This document shows, piece after piece, positions 1-5,160 of a DNA stretch of 5,160 nucleotides. Below the pieces are notes generated by a model that did no database searches, was not told where the DNA came from, and worked only from the letters and a program-made list of their open reading frames with translations. Positions within the stretch are counted from its first letter, which is position 1. Each line of letters begins with the position of its first letter. The stretch is taken from contig DATDRQ010000361.1 in NCBI GenBank assembly GCA_035291645.1, positions 1 to 5,160 on the forward strand, written 5' to 3'. Origin of the DNA: DATDRQ01 sp035291645. Its GTDB lineage: Bacteria; Chloroflexota; Anaerolineae; Anaerolineales; UBA4823. The position numbers and the translations under genes were made by a program.

Positions 1-1437
1 GGTGAAGACCGGCGAGGTGAAGTAAAGGGCCTTCCCCTTGCGGTGGATCACGCCTGCCAGGGTCAGCACGTTGCAGGCGTCGTCCAGGGCGCTCTGCGGC
101 AGCTGGATGCCGCCCTTGCGCAGCAGCTCGTCCAGCTCTTCGTGGCTAAAACCCTTGGCGCCGGCTTCTTCCCCGCTCATCAGGATGGCGTAGATCAGCG
201 CCTTCTCTCGGTTCTCGGTGTTCTGCATGAACGAGGTCAACAGGTGGCTGGTGAAGCCTTCGTCGGAGTAGACGTCGATCAGGCTATCCGGGCCGATCTC
301 GCGGCTGCCGGTCTGGTCGAGGTGCTTTAGTAAAATCGTGCAGTAGTACTGGATCAAATTCGGCTGCCCGGCGGTCTCTTCGTAGATGCGGCCGACCACC
401 TCGTCCAGGCTGCGGATGTGCACGCGCAGGTTCTCCATCGGCGTGGCGATCAGGTCGTGCGCCTGATGGCGGGTGAACTCGCTCAGCCGGATCTCCTGGG
501 CGAAGTTGTAGAAGGGCGAGTCGAGCATGTACTGCTCGCGCAGCGCCTCGCGGAAGCCGGCGATGATGTACTGGCAGGCGCCCTTGTTCGAGGAGGCCCG
601 CAGCATGCGGAACAGCTCCCAGTCGCCGCGCTGCATGATCACCAGGTTGTCGACCTCGTCCAGCAGGAAGATGATCTTCGCCTTGTAGAACTGGTGCATG
701 CGCTCCAGGAAGTTGGGGAAGAAGAAGATGTATTTCTGCATGTGCAGGCGGGGCAGCTCGCGCGGGTTGAGCTTGCGCACCACCTCCCGGATGTAGTCGT
801 CGGTGCTGAGCAGGTCGCTGCACTCCAGGTAGACCACCCGGGCTTCGTCCTCGCGCTCCTTGAGGATGCGCTCGATCTCGCGCAGCAGGGAGGTCTTGCC
901 GATGCGCCGGATGCCGAGGATGGCGTGGTTGGAATCGGGGTTCGAGAGGATGCGCGTGGTCTCGTACTCGCGGCCGAAGAAGCGGCTGCCCGTCACCGGG
1001 GCGCGTGTCTCGTACGGGGAGAGGAACGAGATCGAGACCTGGGCGGAGATCAGGTCGAGCAGCTCGCCGCTCGGGCGGCGCGAGGCCAGGATGTTCTTCT
1101 GCTCCTCGCCGCCGACCAGTACCAGGTTGAAATTCAGGCTCGATTTTTGCTTGAAGAGTGGGAAGCTGTTGCCTTCCAGCAGCACCAGGACGATCTGGCG
1201 GCTCAGGTTACGCTCGCGCACCACGTCGTCCAGGCTCTGCATCAGGTGCTGGGCGGAGAGGCCGTCCATGTCCTTGGCCTTGACCCAGATCACCGGCGTG
1301 CGGTTGGACAGGCGCAGCTTCCATGACGAGAGGTCGACGTAGAACAGGTTGTAGCCGAGGGCCGGGTTGCCTTCGCTCACTGCGTAGCCCAGTTCTTCGT
1401 GCAGCAGGCGCAGCAGGCGCGGCCAGTCTTTGTGCAA
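1..1437 (-). CDS. P-loop ATPase (AAA/STAND-like) with unknown N-terminal domain, partial
   Basis: The reading frame is open for 479 codons from a TTG start at 1437 to the left edge, with no stop, so the 3' end is missing. Residues 1-150 form an alpha/beta domain I do not recognise. Residues about 154-157 (FGRE) begin the NTPase module, as in archaeal/STAND-type ATPases. Walker A is GIRRIGKTSLL with Lys181. Walker B is IIFLLDEVDNL with Asp260-Glu261. Residues about 405-479 look like a winged helix (ENREKALIYAILMS, then a two-helix segment and a short wing). Family knowledge: such proteins are NTP-driven switches or DNA-associated ATPases, often with further C-terminal repeats or effectors; here that part is outside the window. 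No signal peptide or membrane segment is seen, so it is likely cytoplasmic. The start is chosen from AGGAG nine bases upstream and an in-frame TGA eight codons upstream, with no ATG or GTG between. The ATPase call is firm; the cellular role is unknown. Confidence 0.88.
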   Translation of the reverse strand, partial: MHKDWPRLLRLLHEELGYAVSEGNPALGYNLFYVDLSSWKLRLSNRTPVIWVKAKDMDGLSAQHLMQSLDDVVRERNLSRQIVLVLLEGNSFPLFKQKSSLNFNLVLVGGEEQKNILASRRPSGELLDLISAQVSISFLSPYETRAPVTGSRFFGREYETTRILSNPDSNHAILGIRRIGKTSLLREIERILKEREDEARVVYLECSDLLSTDDYIREVVRKLNPRELPRLHMQKYIFFFPNFLERMHQFYKAKIIFLLDEVDNLVIMQRGDWELFRMLRASSNKGACQYIIAGFREALREQYMLDSPFYNFAQEIRLSEFTRHQAHDLIATPMENLRVHIRSLDEVVGRIYEETAGQPNLIQYYCTILLKHLDQTGSREIGPDSLIDVYSDEGFTSHLLTSFMQNTENREKALIYAILMSGEEAGAKGFSHEELDELLRKGGIQLPQSALDDACNVLTLAGVIHRKGKALYFTSPVFT

Positions 1438-1446
1438 GGGTATGCT

Positions 1447-1451
1447 CTCCT
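1447..1451 (-). promoter_or_regulatory. Ribosome binding site fixing the TTG start
   Basis: AGGAG on the minus strand, nine bases before the TTG at 1437-1435. It matters because it supports a non-ATG start for the ATPase. The in-frame TGA just upstream rules out a longer protein. Confidence 0.7.
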
Positions 1452-1519
1452 GGTGAGATCAAACAGTACAAAATGGATGCAAATCGGCTCTGGGATAGGC
1501 CGGGGAAAGACTCAATCTC

Positions 1520-1548
1520 ATTATATACGACAAGTGGGCGGCGAATAA
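1520..1548 (-). promoter_or_regulatory. Predicted promoter of the ATPase gene
   Basis: A perfect TATAAT -10 box reads on the minus strand at 1525-1520. The best -35 match at a 17-base spacing is TTATTC at 1548-1543, which is poor. Transcription would start near 1513 and give a leader of about 75 bases before the TTG start. Together with the terminator at 1602-1629, this suggests the ATPase is transcribed separately from the DUF5995 gene upstream of it. Confidence 0.5.
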
Positions 1549-1601
1549 CCGCTTCCACAGGCGAGGCCGGGTTGGCTAAGTTGGGCCTTGTTTTTAACCC
1601 A

Positions 1602-1629
1602 CAAAAAAGGATGCGGAGGTGTTCGCATC
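1602..1629 (-). terminator. Rho-independent terminator after the DUF5995 gene
   Basis: On the minus strand a perfect 6-bp stem (GATGCG at 1629-1624, CGCATC at 1615-1610) with an 8-base loop is followed by a C and six Ts (1608-1603). It begins 18 bases after the TGA stop at 1649-1647, as expected for the intrinsic terminator of that gene. The plus strand has no U-tract after the stem, so it should act in one direction only. Confidence 0.72.
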
Positions 1630-1646
1630 AAAAAAGAACTGGCGCC

Positions 1647-2363
1647 TCAATCGAAATCGAGCAGTCTGTCCAGGCCTTCGACCAGGATCAGGCGGGCCTG
1701 TTCTGTAGATTTATGCTCGATATTTCGCCTGATTTCCTCGCGCCCCTCCGGATAGATAGCTTCGGTGCGCTGAACCGCCAGGCGCCAGACCCGCTCGCGC
1801 CAGGCGTCGATCAGGCGGGAAGCCAGCCACTCATCGACCGGCCCGAGCAACACATCCGCCAGATTGGTTACCGGCGAATAGCGTTCGACCACCTCATCCT
1901 GGACGGCATCCACCGTGCGGGCGATAACGGCGTTGACGGTGCAGTGGTCCTGGTAGCGCAGCTGGCGTTGCTCCTCCGGCAGTCCCTGCCAGTCTGGTTC
2001 GAGCATATCGCTGAGAGCCAGGATCAGGTCATAATTGATGTGGGCGTTGATGCCGAGCATCAGGTTCTGTAGGACCAGGGTGCCCGGCTCCCGCGCCGCA
2101 TCGAAAGCAAAGCGCCAGGGCTGGGCAAGATTTTCCAGGCTTTGATCGAAAGCCTCCAGGGCGTTGAAATAATAATCTGCGAAATGCTCCAGCCAATCGA
2201 ACACCCAGGTTGGGTCCCGGAACTCACCGGCCTCGATCGCCTCCAGCGTGTTGCGGGTCATCATGGTGTAACAGCCCAGGAAGATCGCTCGGGCATCATG
2301 GCCTTCTTCCCATACCTGCAACAGGTTCTGCATGCGCTCCACCACCATAGAACGACCGGTCAT
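1647..2363 (-). CDS. DUF5995 family protein, complete
   Basis: A 238-residue, mostly helical soluble protein with no signal peptide or membrane segment. I recognise it as DUF5995-like from the block LVLQNLMLGINAHINYDL (residues 96-113), preceded by RAIFLGCYTMMTRNT (25-39), a WVFDWLEHFADYYFNAL segment (53-69) and PWRFAFD (82-88). His60, His108, Asp112, His140 and Asn144 are possible metal or catalytic ligands, but that is only a guess from their placement in conserved-looking blocks. The biochemical function of the family is unknown to me. The ATG at 2363 is chosen because GGGAGGG lies nine bases upstream; a second ATG at codon 6 is possible. It is a single gene with its own promoter and terminator, divergent from the tRNA genes. 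A paralogue starts at 4836 on the other strand. Confidence 0.85.
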   Translation of the reverse strand: MTGRSMVVERMQNLLQVWEEGHDARAIFLGCYTMMTRNTLEAIEAGEFRDPTWVFDWLEHFADYYFNALEAFDQSLENLAQPWRFAFDAAREPGTLVLQNLMLGINAHINYDLILALSDMLEPDWQGLPEEQRQLRYQDHCTVNAVIARTVDAVQDEVVERYSPVTNLADVLLGPVDEWLASRLIDAWRERVWRLAVQRTEAIYPEGREEIRRNIEHKSTEQARLILVEGLDRLLDFD

Positions 2364-2372
2364 GGTCTGGTT

Positions 2373-2379
2373 CCCTCCC
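2373..2379 (-). promoter_or_regulatory. Ribosome binding site of the DUF5995 gene
   Basis: GGGAGGG on the minus strand, nine bases before the ATG at 2363. It favours this start over the in-frame ATG five codons further in. Confidence 0.6.
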
Positions 2380-2403
2380 GGGTAGATATGACAGATTTAG
2401 ACA

Positions 2404-2412
2404 AATATACCA
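2404..2412 (-). promoter_or_regulatory. Possible extended -10 promoter of the DUF5995 gene
   Basis: The minus strand reads TGGTATATT at 2412-2404, which fits the extended -10 pattern TGnTATAAT with one mismatch. A TTGAAT at 2429-2424 could serve as a -35 box, but the spacing is only 14 bases. Transcription would begin near 2397, giving a leader of about 34 bases. Confidence 0.38.
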
Positions 2413-2485
2413 GAATATGTGTGATTCAAGATAGATCATGGGTGACTGGTTGTAGGGCGGCAGCCAGCGTTATTTGGAGGCTTTA

Positions 2486-2494
2486 TGATAAAAT
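2486..2494 (+). promoter_or_regulatory. Possible extended -10 promoter of the tRNA pair
   Basis: TGATAAAAT fits the extended -10 pattern with one mismatch and lies 14 bases before the mature 5' end of tRNA-Gly. No good -35 box is found at 16-18 bases. A start near 2501 would leave a short 5' leader for RNase P to remove. The only other clear AT-rich stretch between 2364 and 2508 is the minus-strand promoter at 2404-2412. Confidence 0.38.
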
Positions 2495-2508
2495 TGCCGT
2501 TGCATCCC

Positions 2509-2580
2509 GCGGGCGTCGCCAAGTGGTAAGGCATCAGCCTTCCAAGCTGACATTCGCCGGTTCGAATCCGGTCGCCCGCT
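2509..2580 (+). tRNA. tRNA-Gly (anticodon UCC)
   Basis: The full cloverleaf can be drawn by eye. The acceptor stem GCGGGCG (2509-2515) pairs perfectly with CGCCCGC (2573-2579). The D-arm has GCC/GGC. The anticodon stem is TCAGC/GCTGA with loop CTTCCAA, so the anticodon TCC is at 2541-2543 and reads GGA. The variable loop is five bases, and the T-arm is GCCGG-TTCGAAT-CCGGT with one G-U pair. The discriminator T at 2580 and the first base pairs G1-C72 and C2-G71 agree with glycine identity. CCA is not encoded and must be added after transcription. Confidence 0.96.
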
Positions 2581-2583
2581 CTC

Positions 2584-2655
2584 GGGCCCGTAGCTCAGCG
2601 GCAGAGCCGACGGCTCATAACCGTTTGGTCGCAGGTTCGAATCCTGCCGGGCCCA
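2584..2655 (+). tRNA. tRNA with anticodon CAU (Ile2 or elongator Met)
   Basis: The acceptor stem GGGCCCG (2584-2590) pairs perfectly with CGGGCCC (2648-2654), with discriminator A at 2655. The D-arm is GCTC/GAGC. The anticodon stem GACGG/CCGTT (one G-U pair) holds loop CTCATAA, with CAT at 2616-2618. The T-arm is GCAGG-TTCGAAT-CCTGC. It is not the initiator: position 1-72 is a G-C pair and the anticodon stem lacks the three consecutive G-C pairs. C4-G69 and C5-G68, and a TTGGTCGC variable region like that of E. coli tRNA-Ile2, lean towards Ile2 (lysidine-modified, reads AUA). Elongator Met cannot be excluded. CCA is not encoded. It begins three bases after tRNA-Gly and is almost certainly co-transcribed with it. 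Confidence 0.93.
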
Positions 2656-2736
2656 TCCTGTTCTCTCTAACCTTTCATGAACTTGGGGAGTTGGATTATC
2701 GGTCGGGAAAATCCCCTCGAACTATGCCTGCGCTGA

Positions 2737-4245
2737 ATGTATAAGATCGGCAAGTTCCCCTGGTATGTACCTTTGCTCTCGATCTACCCCGCCTCGTTTT
2801 ATTGGGGGATCAACGCGACCCAAATTTGGTTTATTTATGGTTTGAAGTTTGCAGTGTTCTCTTTTGCCTGGGGGATGTTGATATGGGGAATTACCTATCT
2901 TTTTGTAAGAAATCTTGAAAAATCTTCAATCATCACATTTCTAATCATCTTCTTATTCTGGTCATTCGGCCACATCGATAACGTGATTCATAGCGGTCAT
3001 CCTACGTTGCAGCCTTTGATTTTGGCCTCTACGTGGGCCGGCTTCTTCTTCCTGGGGGTATGGTGGATAAAGGGCAGAGATGCGTTCTCTCCGCAGATCC
3101 ACAATTTTCTGAACCTGATAACGGCCTTTCTGGTTGTTTATTCCACCGTACAGATCGTCCCCAGTGTCGTGAAAGAATCCCGGAATAATAAATCGAACCA
3201 GAGTCAGGCATTATTCGCTCCGACGACCGGCATCAATGAACCGGAAAATTCATCCCGGCCCGATATCTATTACATCATTCTCGATGCTTATACGCGGGAA
3301 GATATCTTCAAGGAATATCTCAACTACGATAATTCCGAATTTATATCCCAACTCGAGGGCCTCGGTTTTTTTGTCGCCAGGTGTAGCAAGAGTAATTATT
3401 CCCATACTCACCTGTCTTTGTCCTCCTCGCTTAATTACCGGTATCTAGACGAGATCTTTCCGATCGATCCATCTGCCAGGAATTATCCGGTTGTCATCAA
3501 GAATAACGCCGTCCGCAGGATTCTAGAGGGCTGGGGATATAAAACGGTGGCTTTTGAAACTGGACACTTGATGACGGAATTAACCGATGCGGATGTCTAT
3601 TATTCTCGGACGTTTGGCTTTTTTAAACTGACCGAATTCGATCTAAATTACTTGGAAACCTCTCTCCTAAAACCGTTAATGAAAGAGCCTTTCTACATTA
3701 CTGATTTACTGATGGCTGCCCAATATCGGGCCCGGGTCCTTTTTGTTCTCGATAAATTGGCCGAGACGCCCAAGATCGAGGGGCCTAAATTCATTTTTGC
3801 TCATATCCTGGCTCCGCATCCTCCCCATGTTTTTGGACCCAATGGTGAGGCGAAATTCGTCGATTACGAACGCTACGACGACGATAAGCCGAAGCAAAGA
3901 GAGATGTACAAGCAGGGCTATGTGAATCAATCCAGGTACATCAACAAAAGGATATTGGAGATCGTCAAGCAAATTATCGACGAGTCTACAAGTCCGCCGA
4001 TTATCGTGATGCAAGGCGATCACGGTCCTTCGATCGGCAAGGAGCAGGTGACCAGTATATTAAATGCCTATTATCTCCCGGGAGAGACCCGCGGCCTGTA
4101 CGATACCATTTCTCCGGTGAATTCATTCCGGCTGGTCTTCGATAATTATTTTGGCCAGGATTTGCAGTTGGAAGAAGATATCAGCCGCTGGTCATCAGTC
4201 GGGCGGCCTTTGAAATTCGAAGTAATCCCGAATAATTGCCAATAG
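2737..4245 (+). CDS. Membrane-anchored sulfatase/LTA-synthase-like protein
   Basis: A 502-residue protein. Five hydrophobic segments (about 11-25, 30-57, 64-80, 91-110 and 124-145) are followed by a linker and an extracytoplasmic alkaline-phosphatase-superfamily domain (about 175-495). Visible motifs are PDIYYIILDAY with Asp183 as the likely first metal ligand, SNYSHTHLSLSSSLN with Thr224 as the likely nucleophile (no CxPSR sulfatase signature), AHILAPHPPHVF with His356/361/364, and VMQGDHG with Asp428-His429. Family knowledge: such proteins hydrolyse or transfer phosphate- or sulfate-ester groups on envelope polymers or glycolipids; the actual substrate cannot be read here. The ATG at 2737 directly follows an in-frame TGA, so no longer start exists, yet no Shine-Dalgarno sequence is visible. 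The gene is AT-richer than its neighbours (for example 26 of 60 G/C at 3541-3600 against 46 of 60 at 4501-4560), which suggests acquisition. Confidence 0.85.
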   Translation: MYKIGKFPWYVPLLSIYPASFYWGINATQIWFIYGLKFAVFSFAWGMLIWGITYLFVRNLEKSSIITFLIIFLFWSFGHIDNVIHSGHPTLQPLILASTWAGFFFLGVWWIKGRDAFSPQIHNFLNLITAFLVVYSTVQIVPSVVKESRNNKSNQSQALFAPTTGINEPENSSRPDIYYIILDAYTREDIFKEYLNYDNSEFISQLEGLGFFVARCSKSNYSHTHLSLSSSLNYRYLDEIFPIDPSARNYPVVIKNNAVRRILEGWGYKTVAFETGHLMTELTDADVYYSRTFGFFKLTEFDLNYLETSLLKPLMKEPFYITDLLMAAQYRARVLFVLDKLAETPKIEGPKFIFAHILAPHPPHVFGPNGEAKFVDYERYDDDKPKQREMYKQGYVNQSRYINKRILEIVKQIIDESTSPPIIVMQGDHGPSIGKEQVTSILNAYYLPGETRGLYDTISPVNSFRLVFDNYFGQDLQLEEDISRWSSVGRPLKFEVIPNNCQ

Positions 4246-4249
4246 GCTC

Positions 4250-4258
4250 GTTCGAATC
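4250..4258 (+). repeat. Short copy of the tRNA T-arm core (possible attachment-site remnant)
   Basis: GTTCGAATC at 4250-4258 repeats, in the same orientation, the T-arm core found at 2560-2568 (tRNA-Gly) and 2635-2643 (CAU tRNA). It starts five bases after the stop of the AT-rich sulfatase-like gene. The flanking bases do not form a T-stem, and nine bases is short, so chance is a real alternative. Confidence 0.25.
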
Positions 4259-4286
4259 TCGTGTGAAGTCGAGTCAGATTAGTCAC

Positions 4287-4291
4287 AGGAG
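4287..4291 (+). promoter_or_regulatory. Ribosome binding site fixing the DinB-like start
   Basis: AGGAG, seven bases before the ATG at 4299. It decides between this start and an in-frame ATG at 4236 that would overlap the end of the sulfatase-like gene and add 21 residues with no family resemblance. Confidence 0.8.
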
Positions 4292-4298
4292 ACATACC

Positions 4299-4778
4299 AT
4301 GACCCACGATCATGAACTCGTCTCGACCATCTTCGCAGGCTGGCAGGCCTACCAGGGTGCCCTGATCAAGGCCCTTCAGCCGCTCGAGCCGCATCAGCTC
4401 ACCCTGCGCGCCGCGCCGGACCTGCGCACGGTGGGCGAGATCGCCCGGCACATGATAGGCGCCAGGGCGCGCTGGTTCGGCGACTGGGTCGGGGACGAGT
4501 TCGCCGACTTCGCCACCTGGGACCGCCGGGACGCGCCCGAGCGCAGCGCAGCGGAACTGGTCAGCGGCCTGCAAGCTACCTGGCAAGGCATGCACCAGGC
4601 CATCGCCCGCTGGACGCCCGAGGAATGGGCCGAGACCTACCCCGGCGAGTACCCGGACGACCCGGAGGTGATCACCCGCGCCTGGGTCATCTGGCACCTG
4701 ATCGAGCACGACCTGCACCACGGCGGCGAGATCTCGCTCACCTTGGGCGCCTACTCCGTCCCCGCCCTCGATCTTTGA
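4299..4778 (+). CDS. DinB-like four-helix-bundle protein
   Basis: A 159-residue protein, the usual length for the DinB/YfiT-like superfamily. The sequence opens with HELVSTIFAGWQAYQGALIK (helix 1), then TVGEIARHMIGARARWF (helix 2, His51). A middle helix covers about 84-104, and WVIWHLIEHDLHHGGEI (residues 129-145) is the closing helix. His51 with His137 and His141 make the expected metal-binding triad; His133 and His140 lie nearby. Family knowledge: these soluble proteins bind a divalent metal, and some act as thiol-dependent transferases or hydrolases; the substrate here cannot be told. Despite the family name there is no sign of a DNA polymerase. It lies 53 bases after the sulfatase-like stop and 57 bases before the second DUF5995 gene on the same strand, so co-transcription with either is possible. 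Base composition returns here to the GC-rich pattern of the rest of the window. Confidence 0.88.
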   Translation: MTHDHELVSTIFAGWQAYQGALIKALQPLEPHQLTLRAAPDLRTVGEIARHMIGARARWFGDWVGDEFADFATWDRRDAPERSAAELVSGLQATWQGMHQAIARWTPEEWAETYPGEYPDDPEVITRAWVIWHLIEHDLHHGGEISLTLGAYSVPALDL

Positions 4779-4808
4779 GTCGTAACCAGCCACCCGGTGT
4801 TTTCTAAT

Positions 4809-4840
4809 CGCTGACCGCTGACTGCTGATCGCTGAATGCT
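4809..4840 (+). repeat. Imperfect heptamer tandem repeat (YGCTGAN)
   Basis: Four seven-base units follow one another: CGCTGAC, CGCTGAC, TGCTGAT, CGCTGAA, then a partial TGCT. In my recollection such CTGA-containing heptamer runs are scattered between genes in some Chloroflexota and cyanobacterial genomes, where antisense translation gives spurious 'SAISNQRSAIS'-like peptides. The repeat fills most of the spacer between the DinB-like gene and the second DUF5995 gene, and the last full unit overlaps the proposed ATG at 4836. Confidence 0.65.
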
Positions 4841-5160
4841 TCCCTCTCTCCCCTCCCTCGAAGCTCCTTTCCAAACGGTGGCGGACGTCGTCCAGGGCAT
4901 CGGCCAATTGGAATCCGCCCTGCGCGCCCGCCGCGACCGGCGCGCCGTCTTCGCCACCGCCTACCTGGCGATCAGCCTGGAGATCCAGGAGCGCCTGCGG
5001 GGCGGCTTCTTCCTGGACGACGACTGGGTCGCCGGCTACATGGTCGCCTTCGCGGACCTCTACCGGCAAGCCTGGGTGGGTTACACCGCCGGTACGCAGG
5101 AGCCGGTCCCCAAGGCCTGGCGCATCTCCTTCGATACCTCCGCCGCGGGCCGCGGCGGAG
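4836..5160 (+). CDS. Second DUF5995 family protein, partial
   Basis: The frame is open from the ATG at 4836 to the right edge: 108 full codons, so the C-terminal half or more is missing. RRAVFATAYLAISLEIQERL (residues 35-54), DDDWVAGYMVAFADLYRQAW (61-80) and VPKAWRISFD (90-99) align in order with RAIFLGCYTMMTRNTLEAIE, PTWVFDWLEHFADYYFNAL and PWRFAFD of the protein at 1647-2363, so the two are paralogues. The window ends just before the expected LQxLxLGxNAHI block. The protein appears soluble and helical; its function is unknown. The start is uncertain: the ATG directly follows an in-frame TGA, sits in the heptamer repeat and has no Shine-Dalgarno sequence. A GTG at 4878 would give an N-terminus closer to that of the paralogue. 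It may be transcribed with the DinB-like gene 57 bases upstream. Confidence 0.8.
   Translation, partial: MLPSLPSLEAPFQTVADVVQGIGQLESALRARRDRRAVFATAYLAISLEIQERLRGGFFLDDDWVAGYMVAFADLYRQAWVGYTAGTQEPVPKAWRISFDTSAAGRGG

Noticed and set aside
418..1326. Long plus-strand open frame of 302 codons across the ATPase gene
   Set aside because: It is antisense to the ATPase, whose frame has Walker motifs and a ribosome binding site. The plus-strand translation is rich in repeated Gln, Val, Leu and Ala typical of antisense GC-rich codons and shows no motif.
1564..1596. AGGCC/GGCCT stem followed by TGTTTTT on the plus strand, considered as a terminator
   Set aside because: The stem has only five pairs and a 15-base loop, and no plus-strand gene ends here.
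1323..2072. Plus-strand open frame of 249 codons
   Set aside because: It crosses the ATPase start, the spacer, the terminator and the DUF5995 gene in antisense, with no domain and no ribosome binding site.
2685..2716. GGGGA/TCCCC inverted repeat after the tRNA genes, considered as a terminator
   Set aside because: Only five base pairs with a 22-base loop and no T-tract follow, so it does not qualify as an intrinsic terminator.
4236..4298. Upstream ATG extending the DinB-like protein by 21 residues
   Set aside because: It overlaps the sulfatase-like stop region and has no ribosome binding site. The ATG at 4299 has AGGAG at seven bases and matches the family length.
4146..5069. Minus-strand open frame of 307 codons across the DinB-like and second DUF5995 genes
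   Set aside because: It is antisense to two recognisable genes and includes the peptide SAISSQRSAI from the heptamer repeat, a known mark of spurious frames.
1..5160. CRISPR array, transposase, integrase or insertion-sequence ends
   Set aside because: No regularly spaced repeats, no DDE or tyrosine-recombinase motifs and no terminal inverted repeats were seen on either strand.

Overview
The window looks like a piece of a GC-rich bacterial chromosome. A member of Chloroflexota (Anaerolineae-like) is my best guess. It rests on the DUF5995-type proteins, the STAND/AAA-like ATPase, tRNA genes without an encoded CCA, and a 'CTGATCGCTGA'-style intergenic heptamer repeat. This is an inference from gene content, not a phylogenetic result.

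Layout from left to right. (1) Positions 1-1437, minus strand: the 5' part (479 codons) of a P-loop ATPase with an unrecognised N-terminal domain, a GRExE-type entry motif, Walker A and B, and a winged-helix-like segment; it runs off the left edge. (2) Positions 1438-1646: a spacer with a promoter for the ATPase (perfect TATAAT on the minus strand) and, to its right, a rho-independent terminator closing the next gene. (3) Positions 1647-2363, minus strand: a complete DUF5995-family protein. (4) Positions 2364-2508: a divergent promoter region. (5) Positions 2509-2655, plus strand: two tRNA genes three bases apart, tRNA-Gly(UCC) and a CAU-anticodon tRNA (Ile2 or elongator Met). (6) Positions 2737-4245, plus strand: a membrane-anchored sulfatase/LTA-synthase-like phosphatase-superfamily protein, clearly AT-richer than its surroundings. 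(7) Positions 4299-4778, plus strand: a DinB-like four-helix-bundle protein with the expected histidines. (8) Positions 4809-4840: a heptamer tandem repeat. (9) Positions 4836-5160, plus strand: the first 108 codons of a second DUF5995-family protein, running off the right edge.

How the parts relate. The two DUF5995 genes are paralogues pointing in opposite directions, and they bracket the tRNA pair, the sulfatase-like gene and the DinB gene. The sulfatase-like gene is compositionally foreign-looking and lies directly behind the tRNA pair. A 9-base copy of the tRNA T-arm core follows its stop codon. Together these hint that the gene may have been inserted at the tRNA locus, but the evidence is modest. 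I found no CRISPR array, transposase, integrase or recognisable complete defence system. The least understood items are the N-terminal domain of the ATPase and the DUF5995 pair.
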